Source: Pantoea sp. WMus005 (GTDB lineage: Bacteria; Pseudomonadota; Gammaproteobacteria; Enterobacterales; Enterobacteriaceae). Taken from it: 64,000 bases of DNA. Below the pieces are notes generated by a model. The model was not told the origin of the DNA. It saw only the letters and a program-made list of their open reading frames with translations, and did no database searches. Each line of letters begins with the position of its first letter. Position 1 is the first letter of the stretch. Both the position numbers and the translations under genes were made by a program. Shown piece after piece: positions 1 to 9,461 of the stretch. Location: NCBI RefSeq assembly GCF_013415305.1, contig NZ_JACBXU010000004.1:248001-312000 (forward strand), read 5' to 3'.

Positions 1-516
1 AGCCACTACCGCAAGGTTGGTGGTCTGGGTTTTCGCGATGCCGATAAAGCTGTTCATAATGCCCCAGACGGTGCCGAACAGGCCGATAAACGGGGCGACA
101 GAACCGATGGTTGCCAGGAAGCCATTGCCACGGCCTGCATGACGGCTGAAAGCAGCAACGCGACGCTCAAGACGGAAACTGGTGCGATCTTTAATGCCGT
201 TGGTGTCTTCCACGCCCGCCGAAAGTTCAAGCTCATTCTGCGCATCGTTCAGCAGCACGATGCTGTGGCTGTGGCCGGTAAACGACTGAGCAATGCGGGC
301 GGCGTCATTGAGACTGCGGGCTTCGCCCAGTGCCAGTTGCTCACGCTTCAGACGGCGTTTAGCGGCGCTGAGTTCGGCATATTTGCCGAAGAAGATCGCC
401 CAGGTCACCACTGAGGCCAACAACAGGCCAATCATGACCACCTTTACCACGATATCGGCATGTTGATACATGCCCCAAACGGAGAGGTCCGTTTGCATCA
501 AATCACTGGCTACCAC
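1..516 (-). CDS. exbB: ExbB, TonB-energising proton channel subunit (partial, 5' part only)
   Basis: The first 172 codons of ExbB are present; the gene runs off the left edge, leaving about 70 residues outside. ExbB forms the inner-membrane pentamer that, with ExbD, uses proton motive force to power TonB-dependent outer-membrane uptake of siderophores and cobalamin. The sequence MQTDLSVWGMYQHADIVVK, a first membrane segment, the ERTSFRLERR stretch and the GLFGTVWGIMNSF segment match enterobacterial ExbB. The GTG at 516 is chosen because GGAG lies seven bases upstream and because it gives a short leader before MQTDL, as in E. coli; an ATG at 498 is the alternative. A Fur-like site lies upstream at 585-603. 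Confidence 0.93.
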   Translation of the reverse strand, partial: MVASDLMQTDLSVWGMYQHADIVVKVVMIGLLLASVVTWAIFFGKYAELSAAKRRLKREQLALGEARSLNDAARIAQSFTGHSHSIVLLNDAQNELELSAGVEDTNGIKDRTSFRLERRVAAFSRHAGRGNGFLATIGSVAPFIGLFGTVWGIMNSFIGIAKTQTTNLAVVA

Positions 517-584
517 GCTGCTTCTCCAACTTCTGATTCAGGGATGCGAAACAAGCGCGAATAATAGCAAAATAGCGGCGAATT

Positions 585-603
585 GATAGTAGTTCTCATT
601 AGT
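585..603. promoter_or_regulatory. Candidate Fur box upstream of exbB
   Basis: The 19 bases GATAGTAGTTCTCATTAGT match 12 of 19 positions of the Fur consensus GATAATGATAATCATTATC, with a well conserved right half. The site is about 70 bases upstream of the exbB start. Iron repression of exbBD is known in Enterobacterales; the assignment here rests on sequence resemblance only. Confidence 0.5.
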
Positions 604-719
604 ATTTACAAACCCAATCGCCGTTATTGACCTCCCATTGACCTTGTTTAAACACTTTTTTCAGGGATGTTTCGAAAATGTGAAGTTGCATGAAAATTTA
701 TTAAAACAACGTTTCAAAA

Positions 720-735
720 TGTGACGTGATTCATT
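720..735. promoter_or_regulatory. Candidate CRP site in front of the TRAP operon
   Basis: The 331-base gap between exbB and the TRAP operon holds TGTGA-N6-TCATT, with AT-rich flanks, at 720-735. The first half-site is perfect and the second matches three of five bases. A weaker TGTGA-N6-ATGAA lies at 679-694. CRP control of an uptake system for a carboxylate carbon source is plausible, but the evidence is only these half-sites. Nothing else recognisable was seen in the gap apart from the Fur-like box. Confidence 0.3.
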
Positions 736-847
736 CAATCAGCATTGCTGCATTTTACTCAGACGCGTTTTCACTATGCTGGCTGCACACGGCCCTGTGC
801 GGTTAGCCCAGACTCCAGGCCGTCCTACCTCTGCGGGAGACAATATA

Positions 848-1819
848 ATGAGAATGACGAAAACATGCCTGGCCAGTGCCCTGGCGGCGATGATGATCAG
901 CGCCACCGCCACGGCACAGGTGATTAAAGTGGCTGAAGTCCAGCCTGCCGGCTATCCCACTGTGGTCGCCCTGCAACACATGGGTGACAAACTGAAACAG
1001 GCCACCGATGGACGGCTGGAGATGAAGCTCTACGCCGGTGGCGTGCTGGGCGATGAAGATCAGACGCTGCAACAGGTGCAGCTGGGTGCCATTGATATGA
1101 TCCGGGTCTCGCTGGCGCCGGTCACCTCGATTGCTCCGGAAACCAGCGTGCTCACCCTGCCCTACATTTTCCGCGACGTTGACCACATGCACAAAGTGCT
1201 GGATGGCGAGATAGGCCGCGACATTGCTGACAAGTTCGACAAAGATTCCAATGCCCGCATGGTGTTCCTGGGCTGGACCGATGCCGGTGAGCGTAACATG
1301 ATTACCAAGAAGCCACTGGCAAAACCGGACGATCTCAAAGGCATGAAGATCCGGGTTCAGAACAGCGCTATCTCACTGGCGACGCTGAAAGCGATGGGCG
1401 CGAATCCGGTGGCGATGGGCGTCAGTGAAGTGTTCAGTGCGATGCAGACCGGCGTGGTTGATGGCACCGAGAACAACCCACCCACCTTTGTTGCTCATAA
1501 CTACATGCCGGTCGCGAAGTACTACACCCTCACCGGCCACTTTATCCAGCCAGAGATGATCCTGTTTTCAAAGCGCGCCTGGGATCGTCTGAAGCCCGAG
1601 GATCAGGCACTGCTGAAGAAACTCGGCAAAGAGGCGCAGGATGAGGAGCGCCAGCTCTGGGCGACCTACACCGAACAGTCGATTGCCAAAATGAAGGCGG
1701 GCGGCGTGACCTTCCAGCAGACAGACCGCGACTACTTCGTTAAAGCGACCCAGCCAGTGCGCGATCAGTTTGGCGGCAAATATCAGGATCTGATGACCCG
1801 GATCGCTGAGGTGAAATAA
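848..1819 (+). CDS. TRAP transporter substrate-binding protein, DctP family
   Basis: A 323-residue periplasmic solute receptor of a tripartite ATP-independent periplasmic (TRAP) transporter. A signal peptide covers roughly residues 1-23 (hydrophobic LASALAAMMIS, then ATAQ). The mature part has the DctP hallmarks AGGVLGDEDQTLQQVQLGAIDM and GMKIRVQ, whose Arg169 is at the position of the family's carboxylate-binding arginine, followed by VDGTENNP. Start 848 is chosen over earlier in-frame codons because GGAG lies eight bases upstream and the signal peptide begins there. It is followed by the small and large permease genes. Substrate is not identifiable from sequence; the family carries C4-dicarboxylates, sugar acids and similar organic acids. 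Confidence 0.92.
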   Translation: MRMTKTCLASALAAMMISATATAQVIKVAEVQPAGYPTVVALQHMGDKLKQATDGRLEMKLYAGGVLGDEDQTLQQVQLGAIDMIRVSLAPVTSIAPETSVLTLPYIFRDVDHMHKVLDGEIGRDIADKFDKDSNARMVFLGWTDAGERNMITKKPLAKPDDLKGMKIRVQNSAISLATLKAMGANPVAMGVSEVFSAMQTGVVDGTENNPPTFVAHNYMPVAKYYTLTGHFIQPEMILFSKRAWDRLKPEDQALLKKLGKEAQDEERQLWATYTEQSIAKMKAGGVTFQQTDRDYFVKATQPVRDQFGGKYQDLMTRIAEVK

Positions 1820-1865
1820 CCCAGACGCCACACTGTTGTGTGGCGTACTTAATCAGGGATCAACT

Positions 1866-2372
1866 ATGTCTGCTTATACGCGTCTGATGGATGGGCTTTA
1901 TCTGCTCTGTATGCTGGTGGCCGCCGTAGCGCTGTTGATCATGGTGACGGTAATCCCGATTGGGATCTTCGCCCGCTACGTGATGAACGGCGCGCTCTCC
2001 TGGCCTGAGCCGGTCGCCATTATCTGCATGATCATTTTTACCTTTATCGGTGCGCCGGTCGGCTTTCGTGCCGGAACCCATATATGCGTGTCAATGGTTA
2101 CGGATCGTCTGTCACCTGCCCGGCAGCGTCTGATGCTAAGGGTCTGCGATCTGCTGATGATCATCACCTGTCTGGTGATCTTTCAGGCCAGCTACAGCCT
2201 GTGCGAAGCAATGTGGGTGCAGACGCTCGCTTCCCTTCCAGCGGTGACCTACGGCGAGATGTATCTGCCGATCCCGATTGGTGCCCTCTTCACCCTGCTG
2301 TTTGTCATTGAACGATTGCTGACCGGCGATCAAAGTCAGCGGCCTATTGTCACACTGGGCGGCACCCACTAA
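1866..2372 (+). CDS. TRAP transporter small permease, DctQ family
   Basis: A 168-residue protein with four predicted membrane segments (about residues 8-30, 45-65, 88-110 and 130-150), the usual size and topology of the TRAP small integral membrane subunit. It carries the typical family motif ARYVMNGALSWPEP near the second membrane segment. The ATG at 1866 has AGGGA just upstream and is preferred to an in-frame codon at 1836. It lies 46 bases after dctP and 13 bases before dctM, so the three form one operon. The subunit docks with DctM in the inner membrane. Confidence 0.88.
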   Translation: MSAYTRLMDGLYLLCMLVAAVALLIMVTVIPIGIFARYVMNGALSWPEPVAIICMIIFTFIGAPVGFRAGTHICVSMVTDRLSPARQRLMLRVCDLLMIITCLVIFQASYSLCEAMWVQTLASLPAVTYGEMYLPIPIGALFTLLFVIERLLTGDQSQRPIVTLGGTH

Positions 2373-2385
2373 TCCGGAGCAGAAG

Positions 2386-3672
2386 ATGGATGCATTAATC
2401 TTGATAGGCAGTTTGCTGGTGTTGCTGTTAGTGGGTTTTCCGGTCGCCTTTGCGGTCGGCCTGAGCGCCTTTATCGGTGCCTGGTGGATCGATCTGCCGC
2501 TGGAAGCGGTGGTGATCCAGATTACCAATGGGATTAACAAATTTTCGCTGCTGACCATCCCGTTCTTTATCCTCGCAGGTGCGATCATGGCGGAAGGTGG
2601 CATTGCCCGGCGGCTGGTCAACTTCGCCTATATCTTTGTCGGCTTTATTCGCGGCGGCCTCTCGCTGGTTAACATCGTTGCCTCAACCTTCTTTGGCGCC
2701 ATCTCCGGGTCGTCGGTGGCGGATACCGCCTCGATTGGATCGGTGATGATTCCGCAGATGGAGGAGAAAGGCTATCCACGCGATTTTGCCGCGGCGGTGA
2801 CCGCCAGCGGCTCCGTGCAGGCGGTGCTGACGCCGCCCAGCCATAACTCGGTGATTTACTCGCTGGCGACTGGCGGTCTGGTCACCATCTCCTCACTGTT
2901 TGTCGCGGGTATCCTGCCGGGACTGATGCTGGGGGGCTGCCTGATGGTGATGTGTCTCGGTTTCGCGCACAAACGTGGCTACCCCAAAGGCGAGCGCATC
3001 CCGTTTCGTCAGGCGCTGAAGATTTTCTTCGACGCGTTCTGGGGCCTGTTCACCGTCGTCATCATTATGGGTGGGATCCTCTCCGGTATTTTCACCGCTT
3101 CAGAATCTGCGGCGATCGCCTGTATCTGGGCCTTCTTCGTTACCATGTTTATCTATCGCGACTTCAAATGGAATCAGCTGCATATCCTGCTGTTCCGTAC
3201 CATTAAAACCGTCACCATCGTGATGGTGCTGATCGCCTTCGCGGCCGGGTTTGGCGCGGTGATGACGTTCATGCAACTGCCGACGATGATCACCGAAGCC
3301 TTTACTAGCCTCTCCAGTAATAAATATGTGATTCTGATGTGCATCAACATCCTGCTGCTGGTGGTGGGTACGCTGATGGACATGGCACCACTGATTCTGA
3401 TTCTTACACCCGTATTGCTGCCGGTGGCGACCTCACTGGGCATCGATCCGGTGCACTTCGGCATGATCATGCTGACCAATCTCGGAATCGGTCTGATAAC
3501 CCCGCCGGTCGGCACGGTGCTGTTTGTCGCCAGCGCCGTCAGTAAGCAGAAGATTGAACAGGTGGTGAGCGCGATGCTGCCCTTCTACGGCATGCTGTTT
3601 ATTGTTTTGATGCTGATTACCTATATTCCCGCCATTTCGCTCTGGTTACCGCGCCTGATGGGCGTGATGTAA
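2386..3672 (+). CDS. TRAP transporter large permease, DctM family
   Basis: A 428-residue, about twelve-helix inner-membrane protein, the sodium-coupled translocation subunit of the TRAP transporter. Recognisable family segments include FFILAGAIMAEGGIARRLV, the SGSSVADTASIG loop, the PPSHNSVIY segment and, near the C-terminus, LGIGLITPPVGTVLFV. Start 2386 is preceded by CGGAG. The start at 2347 would overlap dctQ and add a poorly conserved leader, so it was rejected. The operon ends at a strong terminator 14 bases after the stop. Confidence 0.93.
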   Translation: MDALILIGSLLVLLLVGFPVAFAVGLSAFIGAWWIDLPLEAVVIQITNGINKFSLLTIPFFILAGAIMAEGGIARRLVNFAYIFVGFIRGGLSLVNIVASTFFGAISGSSVADTASIGSVMIPQMEEKGYPRDFAAAVTASGSVQAVLTPPSHNSVIYSLATGGLVTISSLFVAGILPGLMLGGCLMVMCLGFAHKRGYPKGERIPFRQALKIFFDAFWGLFTVVIIMGGILSGIFTASESAAIACIWAFFVTMFIYRDFKWNQLHILLFRTIKTVTIVMVLIAFAAGFGAVMTFMQLPTMITEAFTSLSSNKYVILMCINILLLVVGTLMDMAPLILILTPVLLPVATSLGIDPVHFGMIMLTNLGIGLITPPVGTVLFVASAVSKQKIEQVVSAMLPFYGMLFIVLMLITYIPAISLWLPRLMGVM

Positions 3673-3685
3673 GACAATGAAAACG

Positions 3686-3708
3686 GGCCCGCTTGCGGGC
3701 CTTTTTTT
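3686..3708 (+). terminator. Intrinsic terminator of the TRAP operon
   Basis: GGCCCG and CGGGCC pair around a CTTG loop and are followed by seven T residues. It lies 14 bases after the DctM stop. Confidence 0.93.
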
Positions 3709-3803
3709 CCTGCGGCGCACTCTGATAATCACCATTGAATCTCAACCCTGCTGGCTGTTTCGTGGTAACGTGAGGGCTTAGTCTGAAGCGGTAAAGGCGA
3801 CTC

Positions 3804-4994
3804 ATGACCACCAGAAAAATTGATACCACGCTCGTCAGTGCAGGACGCAGCAAGCGTTATACCCAGGGCTCGGTGAACAGCGTGATTCAACGGGCCTCCT
3901 CGCTGGTTTTTGATACGGTCGCGGAAAAAAAACGCGCCACCGCCGGTCGGGCAAAAGGTGAACTCTTTTATGGCCGTCGTGGCACCCTGACGCACTTCGC
4001 GTTGCAGGATGCGATGACCGAGCTGGAAGGCGGCGCAGGCTGCGTCCTCTACCCCTGCGGCGCGGCTGCCGTGGCGAACGCGATTCTGGCCTTTGTCGAA
4101 GCGGGCGACCACGTGCTGATGAGCGGTGCGGTCTATGAACCGACGCAGGACTTTTGCACGAAAATCCTGGCTAAGCTGCAGGTGACAACGGGCTGGTTCG
4201 ATCACTGCATCGGCAGTGAAATTGGTGCACTGGTGCAGCCCAACACCCGGGTGGTTTTCCTGGAGTCGCCTGCCTCAATTACCATGGAAGTTCAGGATAT
4301 TCCGGCCATTGTGGCGGCGGTTCGTGCCAAAGCGCCTGAAGCGATCATCATGATCGACAACACCTGGGCGGCCGGTATTCTGTTCAACGCGCTGGCGCAC
4401 GGTATCGATATTTCTATTCAGGCCGGCACCAAATATCTGATTGGTCACAGCGATGCGATGATTGGCACCGCAGTCGCCAATGCACGCTGCATCGATCAGC
4501 TGCGCGAGAACTCCTATCTGATGGGCCAGATGGTCGATGCCGATAGCGCCTACATGGCGAGCCGGGGTCTGCGTACGCTGGGCACCCGTCTCCGTCAGCA
4601 TGAAGAGAGCGCGATTCAGGTGGCTGAGTGGCTGGCGGCGCGTCCCGACGTGGCAAGGGTGAATCATCCGGCGCTGGCGCAAAGTAAAGGCCATGAATTC
4701 TGGCAGCGCGATTTTAACGGTAGCAGCGGCCTGTTCTCATTTATCCTGCAGGAAAAATTAGACGCGCCCAAGCTGGCGGAATATCTCGATCACTTCCATC
4801 ATTTCAGCATGGCTTACTCCTGGGGCGGCTATGAATCGCTGATCCTGGCCAATCAGCCGGAAGAGCTGGCAGAGATTCGTCCGGCGGGCGGCGTGGATTT
4901 CACCGGCACGCTGGTGCGGCTGCATATTGGCCTGGAGCATGTTGATGACCTGCTGGCTGACCTGGAGGCCGGTTTTGAACGCCTGATGCGCTGA
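3804..4994 (+). CDS. metC: Cystathionine beta-lyase MetC
   Basis: A 396-residue PLP enzyme that cleaves cystathionine to homocysteine, pyruvate and ammonia in methionine synthesis, and also has alanine racemase and cysteine desulfhydrase activity in enteric bacteria. The PLP lysine is Lys210 in [13 protein letters not shown], the same number as in E. coli MetC. The [15 protein letters not shown] and [14 protein letters not shown] segments are typical of the Cys/Met metabolism PLP family. AAAGGCG precedes the ATG. In E. coli metC is divergent from and adjacent to exbB; here the TRAP operon separates them. I could not find a clear tandem MetJ box upstream. Confidence 0.96.
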   Translation: MTTRKIDTTLVSAGRSKRYTQGSVNSVIQRASSLVFDTVAEKKRATAGRAKGELFYGRRGTLTHFALQDAMTELEGGAGCVLYPCGAAAVANAILAFVEAGDHVLMSGAVYEPTQDFCTKILAKLQVTTGWFDHCIGSEIGALVQPNTRVVFLESPASITMEVQDIPAIVAAVRAKAPEAIIMIDNTWAAGILFNALAHGIDISIQAGTKYLIGHSDAMIGTAVANARCIDQLRENSYLMGQMVDADSAYMASRGLRTLGTRLRQHEESAIQVAEWLAARPDVARVNHPALAQSKGHEFWQRDFNGSSGLFSFILQEKLDAPKLAEYLDHFHHFSMAYSWGGYESLILANQPEELAEIRPAGGVDFTGTLVRLHIGLEHVDDLLADLEAGFERLMR

Positions 4995-5169
4995 GTCAGC
5001 GCATCAGAAAGTAAACAAAAGATAAACCGGGTTGCGGTGGCCCGCAGAGTTTGCCGGGCAACGCCCTATTTATTGTTAAAATTTATCCCGCATCGTTCAG
5101 GTTGTCAGTGAGATCACTGAGCTGTCTGAACGCAGACGGAATGTTCCTTGTGACGTGATGGAATCGCTA

Positions 5170-5832
5170 ATGGGTGTTTTACACGAGATTGTCCAGGCGC
5201 TCTGGCATCAGGATTTTGCTGCGCTGGCAAATCCGGATGTGGTGTGGGTGGTGTATGGCGTGATGTTTCTGACGCTGTTTCTGGAAAATGGTCTGTTACC
5301 CGCCTCTTTCCTGCCGGGCGACAGTCTGCTTCTGCTGGCAGGCGCGATGGTGGCTAAAGGGGTGATGGATTTTGTACCGACCATGGTGATCCTGACGACG
5401 GCCGCCAGCCTCGGCTGCTGGCTGAGCTATCTGCAGGGCCGCTGGCTGGGCAATACGCGACTGGTGAAGAGCTGGCTGATGCATCTGCCCGCGCAGTATC
5501 ACCAGCGTGCCTGGAATATGTTTAATCGTCACGGTCTGATGGCGCTGCTGGTCGGCCGTTTCCTCGCTTTTATCCGCACCATCCTGCCGACTATGGCAGG
5601 CATTGCTGGTTTACAGAATGGTCGCTTCCAGCTGTTTAACTGGCTCAGCGGCATGTTGTGGGTCGGCATTGTCGTGACCTTTGGCTATGGCATTAGCCAG
5701 GTGCCGTTCATCAAGCGTCATGAAGATCAGGTGATGGCAATTCTGATGATACTGCCGATGGTGTTGCTGGTGCTCGGCCTGTTCGGCAGCATTCTGGTGA
5801 TCTGGAAACAGCGTCGGCAGAAACGGGCCTGA
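5170..5832 (+). CDS. yghB: DedA-family inner-membrane protein YghB
   Basis: A 220-residue DedA/SNARE-associated (VTT) family membrane protein. The segment [23 protein letters not shown] and the later [19 protein letters not shown] carry the acidic and arginine residues conserved in DedA proteins. E. coli YghB and YqjA are redundant, support cell division, membrane-potential homeostasis and Tat export, and related proteins recycle lipid carriers. Start 5170 gives [12 protein letters not shown], aligning with the E. coli start; a GTG at 5155 and an ATG at 5158 would add residues with no counterpart. It follows metC by 175 bases, as in E. coli. Confidence 0.93.
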   Translation: MGVLHEIVQALWHQDFAALANPDVVWVVYGVMFLTLFLENGLLPASFLPGDSLLLLAGAMVAKGVMDFVPTMVILTTAASLGCWLSYLQGRWLGNTRLVKSWLMHLPAQYHQRAWNMFNRHGLMALLVGRFLAFIRTILPTMAGIAGLQNGRFQLFNWLSGMLWVGIVVTFGYGISQVPFIKRHEDQVMAILMILPMVLLVLGLFGSILVIWKQRRQKRA

Positions 5833-5860
5833 CGCGCTTAGCACACTGACCCGCCGCCAC

Positions 5861-6769
5861 TCAGGCGGACGGGTCTGCTACTGTCTGTCTGACACGATTG
5901 ACCTCTTCCCCCGGCGTTACGCCAAAGTAGCGTTTAAACTCCCGCGAAAACTGTGAAGGGCTTTCATAGCCAACCCGCACCGCCGCCGCACTCGCTTTCA
6001 GTCCATCGTGCAGCATCAGCAATCGCGCCTGATGCAGGCGATAGCGCTTGAGATACTGCAACGGCGAGGTCTGCGTTACCGTTTTGAAGTTATGGTGAAA
6101 GGCTGAAACGCTCATGTTCACTTCTGCCGCCAGCGTATCGACGCTGAGGTTCTCCGCATAGTGATTCTCGATTCGCCGCAGGGCACGCGCGATCAGGCTG
6201 AACTGCGTCTGTCGGCTCACGAGAGAGAGCAGCGCGCCGCCAATCGGGCCGGTCAGCACATAGTAGATAATCTCCCGCACGATGTGCGGCCCCAGTACAC
6301 GCGCATCACGCGGCTGGGTCATCACATCCAGCAGCCGCTCAGCGGCACATAGCATCGGTTCCGTCAGCCATGCGGAATGAATGCCCGACGTCTGCGGCTG
6401 CGGCTGAAACTGATCGTCATCGCCGATTTCAATCAGCAGATCCTGCAGGCTGGCGGTATCGACGTTAAGGCACAGTCCGGCAATGGGTATCTCCGGTGAG
6501 GCCCAGGTTTCGCACTCCACCGGGAGTGGCACGGTGAGCATCAGATACTTGCTGGCGTCATACTGAAATACGGTGCTGCCGAGATAGCCGGTTTTGCTGC
6601 CCTGAAACAGGATCACAATGCCGGGCTGATACATCATTGGCGTGCGGGGACGATACTGATTCGCATAAATCAGTGACACATTTTCGACCGGACAAAGACG
6701 GTCGTGACCGTGGGTCATTAAGGTGACTACCTGCTGTGCCAGCCGGTGACACAGTGCATCATGCGCCAT
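5861..6769 (-). CDS. yqhC: AraC-family transcriptional regulator YqhC
   Basis: A 302-residue regulator. An N-terminal AraC-type sensor region ([18 protein letters not shown]) is followed by two C-terminal helix-turn-helix motifs ([20 protein letters not shown] and [18 protein letters not shown]). In E. coli YqhC responds to glyoxal and other reactive aldehydes and activates yqhD-dkgA. Start 6769 is chosen over 6829 because AGGAG lies just upstream and [11 protein letters not shown] aligns with the E. coli N-terminus. It is divergent from dkgA with about 200 bases between, which probably hold the operators. The yqhD gene is missing, so dkgA is the only adjacent candidate target. Confidence 0.93.
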   Translation of the reverse strand: MAHDALCHRLAQQVVTLMTHGHDRLCPVENVSLIYANQYRPRTPMMYQPGIVILFQGSKTGYLGSTVFQYDASKYLMLTVPLPVECETWASPEIPIAGLCLNVDTASLQDLLIEIGDDDQFQPQPQTSGIHSAWLTEPMLCAAERLLDVMTQPRDARVLGPHIVREIIYYVLTGPIGGALLSLVSRQTQFSLIARALRRIENHYAENLSVDTLAAEVNMSVSAFHHNFKTVTQTSPLQYLKRYRLHQARLLMLHDGLKASAAAVRVGYESPSQFSREFKRYFGVTPGEEVNRVRQTVADPSA

Positions 6770-6973
6770 AGCGACTCCTGTTTCGGACAAAAAGCCAGTG
6801 TGCCCCGTGAATGCCTGAATCGCCAGCAATCTGGAGAATCAGGCAAGAAATTTACTGAATCGGGCATGCCTGCAGAACTGCTGTTGTGACAAGAGCTGAG
6901 CAGGCTGACAATTGTTGGCTAGACTTAAGCACAGTGAAATCTCACGGATTAACCGCAACGGAAAGGAGCAACT

Positions 6974-7798
6974 ATGGCAGACCAACCCATTATCAAACTG
7001 CGCGATGGCAATATGATGCCGCAACTCGGACTCGGTGTGTGGCAGGCCAGCATTGAAGATGCGCGCCATGCGGTGCTGAAAGCGCTTGAGGTCGGCTATC
7101 GCTCAATCGATACCGCCGCCGCCTATAAGAATGAAGAGGCGATTGGTCAGGCACTGCAGGAAACCGACGTGCCGCGTGAAGAGATTTTCGTGACCACCAA
7201 ACTGTGGAATGACGATCAACAGAACGTTCAGCAGGCGATGGAAACCAGCCTGGAGAAACTGAAGCTGGATCAGGTTGATCTCTATCTGATGCACTGGCCG
7301 TGCCCGGAGAAAGACAATTATGTTGATGCCTGGAAGAAGATGATCGAACTGCAGCAGCAGGGTCTGACCAAAAGCATCGGTGTCTGTAACTTCCATGAAG
7401 CGCACCTGAAGCGCCTGCTGGATGAAACAGGTGTGACGCCAGTCGTGAACCAGATCGAGCTGCACCCGATGCTGCAGCAGCGCACGCTGCACGCGTGGAA
7501 CGCACTGCATCAGATCCAGACCGAATCATGGAGTCCGCTGGCACAGGGTGGTAAAGGCGTTTTCGATCAGGACATCATTAAGTCGCTGGCGCAGAAATAT
7601 GGCAAGACACCGGCGCAGATCGTGATCCGCTGGCATCTGGATAGCGGCCTGGTAGTGATTCCGAAGTCGGTAACGCCAGCGCGTATCGAAGAAAACTTTA
7701 AGGTGTTCGACTTCCGTCTGGATAAGCATGAAGTGAGTGATATTGCGAAACTGGACAGCGGCAATCGTCTGGGGCCGGACCCGGAAACCTTTAACTAA
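6974..7798 (+). CDS. dkgA: Aldo-keto reductase DkgA (2,5-diketo-D-gluconate / methylglyoxal reductase)
   Basis: A 274-residue NADPH-dependent aldo-keto reductase of the AKR5 group. The catalytic tetrad is visible as Asp in SIDTAAAYKNE, Tyr in the same stretch, Lys in VTTKLW and His in LYLMHWPCP. The C-terminal IPKSVTPARIEENFKVFDF cofactor motif is intact. The enzyme reduces 2,5-diketo-D-gluconate to 2-keto-L-gulonate, and methylglyoxal or other aldehydes. AAAGGAG lies at a good distance before the ATG. The divergent yqhC suggests induction by aldehydes. In E. coli dkgA follows yqhD in an operon; here it is alone. Confidence 0.95.
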   Translation: MADQPIIKLRDGNMMPQLGLGVWQASIEDARHAVLKALEVGYRSIDTAAAYKNEEAIGQALQETDVPREEIFVTTKLWNDDQQNVQQAMETSLEKLKLDQVDLYLMHWPCPEKDNYVDAWKKMIELQQQGLTKSIGVCNFHEAHLKRLLDETGVTPVVNQIELHPMLQQRTLHAWNALHQIQTESWSPLAQGGKGVFDQDIIKSLAQKYGKTPAQIVIRWHLDSGLVVIPKSVTPARIEENFKVFDFRLDKHEVSDIAKLDSGNRLGPDPETFN

Positions 7799-7889
7799 AG
7801 TCAGAGTGATCTGACACGCTCTGCCCTGCTGCTGCAGGACAGAAAGCGATTAACGCGGTCAGTCGGGTTCTTTCCGCCTGACCGCGCTG

Positions 7890-9320
7890 CTATGCGGTGG
7901 GTTGCACCACCAGTTGGCCCGCTGTCCCGCGGTCGGCCAGTTCCAGCGTCTGACTGTAGTAGACGAACGGGAAGTGATCGGACGAACTTTGCGGGAAGGT
8001 AACCAGCAGTTCCACGCTGCCATCGACCCACACCGTATCTTTCCAGCCACGATCTTCACCCATCGGCTGAGCCCCATTGACACTTTTAATCAGGAACATC
8101 ACGCCCTGAATATGCAGCGCCTGAGGCCGATCAGCGTGCAGAATCCAGCGCTCAAAGGTGCCCTGCTGCGTGGTGGTGTCGATGCGGTTCACATCCCAGA
8201 GCGCGCCGTTAATGCCCGGCATGCTGTCACCGATGCGGAATTCACGGGTGCGAACCGCCACGCCATCCAGAATCTGATCGGCCAGCAGTCGCATTGGCAG
8301 ATTATCTGTCACCAGCGGCAGCAAGCCGGTAGGTCGCAGTGTCAGGATCAGGGTAGAGGTAAGAATTGAGGATGGCTCAAAGAAACCGCGCAGCCGATCC
8401 ATAATGCCCGCCGCCGCCCCCGCAGTAATCGACACTTCATCGCCCTGCGACATATCTACCAGTACTTCACGGCGTTCGCCCGGCGCCAGTGACAGACGCT
8501 GCACCGCCACCGGTGCAGGCAGATAGCCCTGATCGCTGGCAATGACCATAAATGGACGGTTGTCGCTGAGCACCATCTCATAGCGGCGCGCATTTGACGC
8601 GTTCAGCAAGCGCAGACGCACCCAGCCGCGTGACACTTCCACAAACGGATTGCGCACGCCATTTACCAGCAGCGTGTCGCCCAGGAAGCCGCCATCCTGC
8701 GGCGGGTCATAGACCGGCGTGGCAAAGTTATCGAGCCGTTTGTCCTGAATGATAATCGGGAAGTCATCGACGCCGTAATGCTTCGGCAGCGGTAGCTGCC
8801 GGCCGATATCATCTTCCACCAGCCACATGCCCGCCAGACCGTTGTAGATGTGCGGAGCCATGCGGTTTGGGGTGTTGGCATGATACCAGCAGGTTGCAGC
8901 CGCCTGACGAATCGGCAGCACCGGCGACCAGTCGACACCGGCCGACATCATACGCGGCGCACCTCCCATCAGTGCACCCGGCAACTGCAGGCCGCTGATG
9001 GTCATTGAGACAGGCTCATTCAGACGGTTGCTGTAGATCAGTTTAACGTCGTCGCCGCTGTATACCCGAACGGTCGGGCCAAGGTAGAGGCCGTTGATGC
9101 CCCATACCGGCACTTTGTTATTGTCGCCATTAAAAGACCAGTGGCTGCGCTGCATCGTCAGAAACAACGGCTGGCCGCGACGGGATTCCAGCAACGGCGG
9201 AATCGGAAGTGGCGTATCGCCATTAGCTGAAGAAGCGGCGTGCGCCGCATGAGGTAGTACACTGGCGCTAAGCGCCGCTCCGGCAGAAAGCTGGATGAAC
9301 TGACGTCTGCTGAAAGACAT
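7890..9320 (-). CDS. ftsP: Cell division protein FtsP (SufI), Tat-exported multicopper-oxidase-like
   Basis: A 476-residue periplasmic protein with a twin-arginine signal at the N-terminus (SRRQFIQLSAGAALS, then a signal-peptidase site near AHA). It has the three-cupredoxin fold of multicopper oxidases, but the copper ligands are degenerate: the usual HxH is replaced in WYHANTPNRMA, and the C-terminal HCHxxxH cluster is absent. E. coli SufI/FtsP shares these features and stabilises the divisome under stress rather than oxidising substrates. It lies upstream of plsC on the same strand order as E. coli, although ygiQ and yqhGH are missing. Confidence 0.94.
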   Translation of the reverse strand: MSFSRRQFIQLSAGAALSASVLPHAAHAASSANGDTPLPIPPLLESRRGQPLFLTMQRSHWSFNGDNNKVPVWGINGLYLGPTVRVYSGDDVKLIYSNRLNEPVSMTISGLQLPGALMGGAPRMMSAGVDWSPVLPIRQAAATCWYHANTPNRMAPHIYNGLAGMWLVEDDIGRQLPLPKHYGVDDFPIIIQDKRLDNFATPVYDPPQDGGFLGDTLLVNGVRNPFVEVSRGWVRLRLLNASNARRYEMVLSDNRPFMVIASDQGYLPAPVAVQRLSLAPGERREVLVDMSQGDEVSITAGAAAGIMDRLRGFFEPSSILTSTLILTLRPTGLLPLVTDNLPMRLLADQILDGVAVRTREFRIGDSMPGINGALWDVNRIDTTTQQGTFERWILHADRPQALHIQGVMFLIKSVNGAQPMGEDRGWKDTVWVDGSVELLVTFPQSSSDHFPFVYYSQTLELADRGTAGQLVVQPTA

Positions 9321-9461
9321 AAAACTTCTGACCCTTTACGCGTGGCGCTAAGCGCCGACCCTGTTTTTATTGCTCTGATTTGCTGTGCTGCGTTCACGGC
9401 GAGCCGGAGAAGGCCCGCCGTGCGGCATCCATGCAGGATAGTTCGGCGAGTGGTTCGCCGG

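Noticed and set aside
690-720. LacI-family operator (CGTTTCA half-site) upstream of the TRAP operon
   Set aside because: Only one half matches a TGAAACG/CGTTTCA palindrome and no LacI-type gene is adjacent.
3709-3803. MetJ operator upstream of metC
   Set aside because: Only a weak TTAGTCTG resemblance to AGACGTCT and no tandem repeat, below what I would call a met box.
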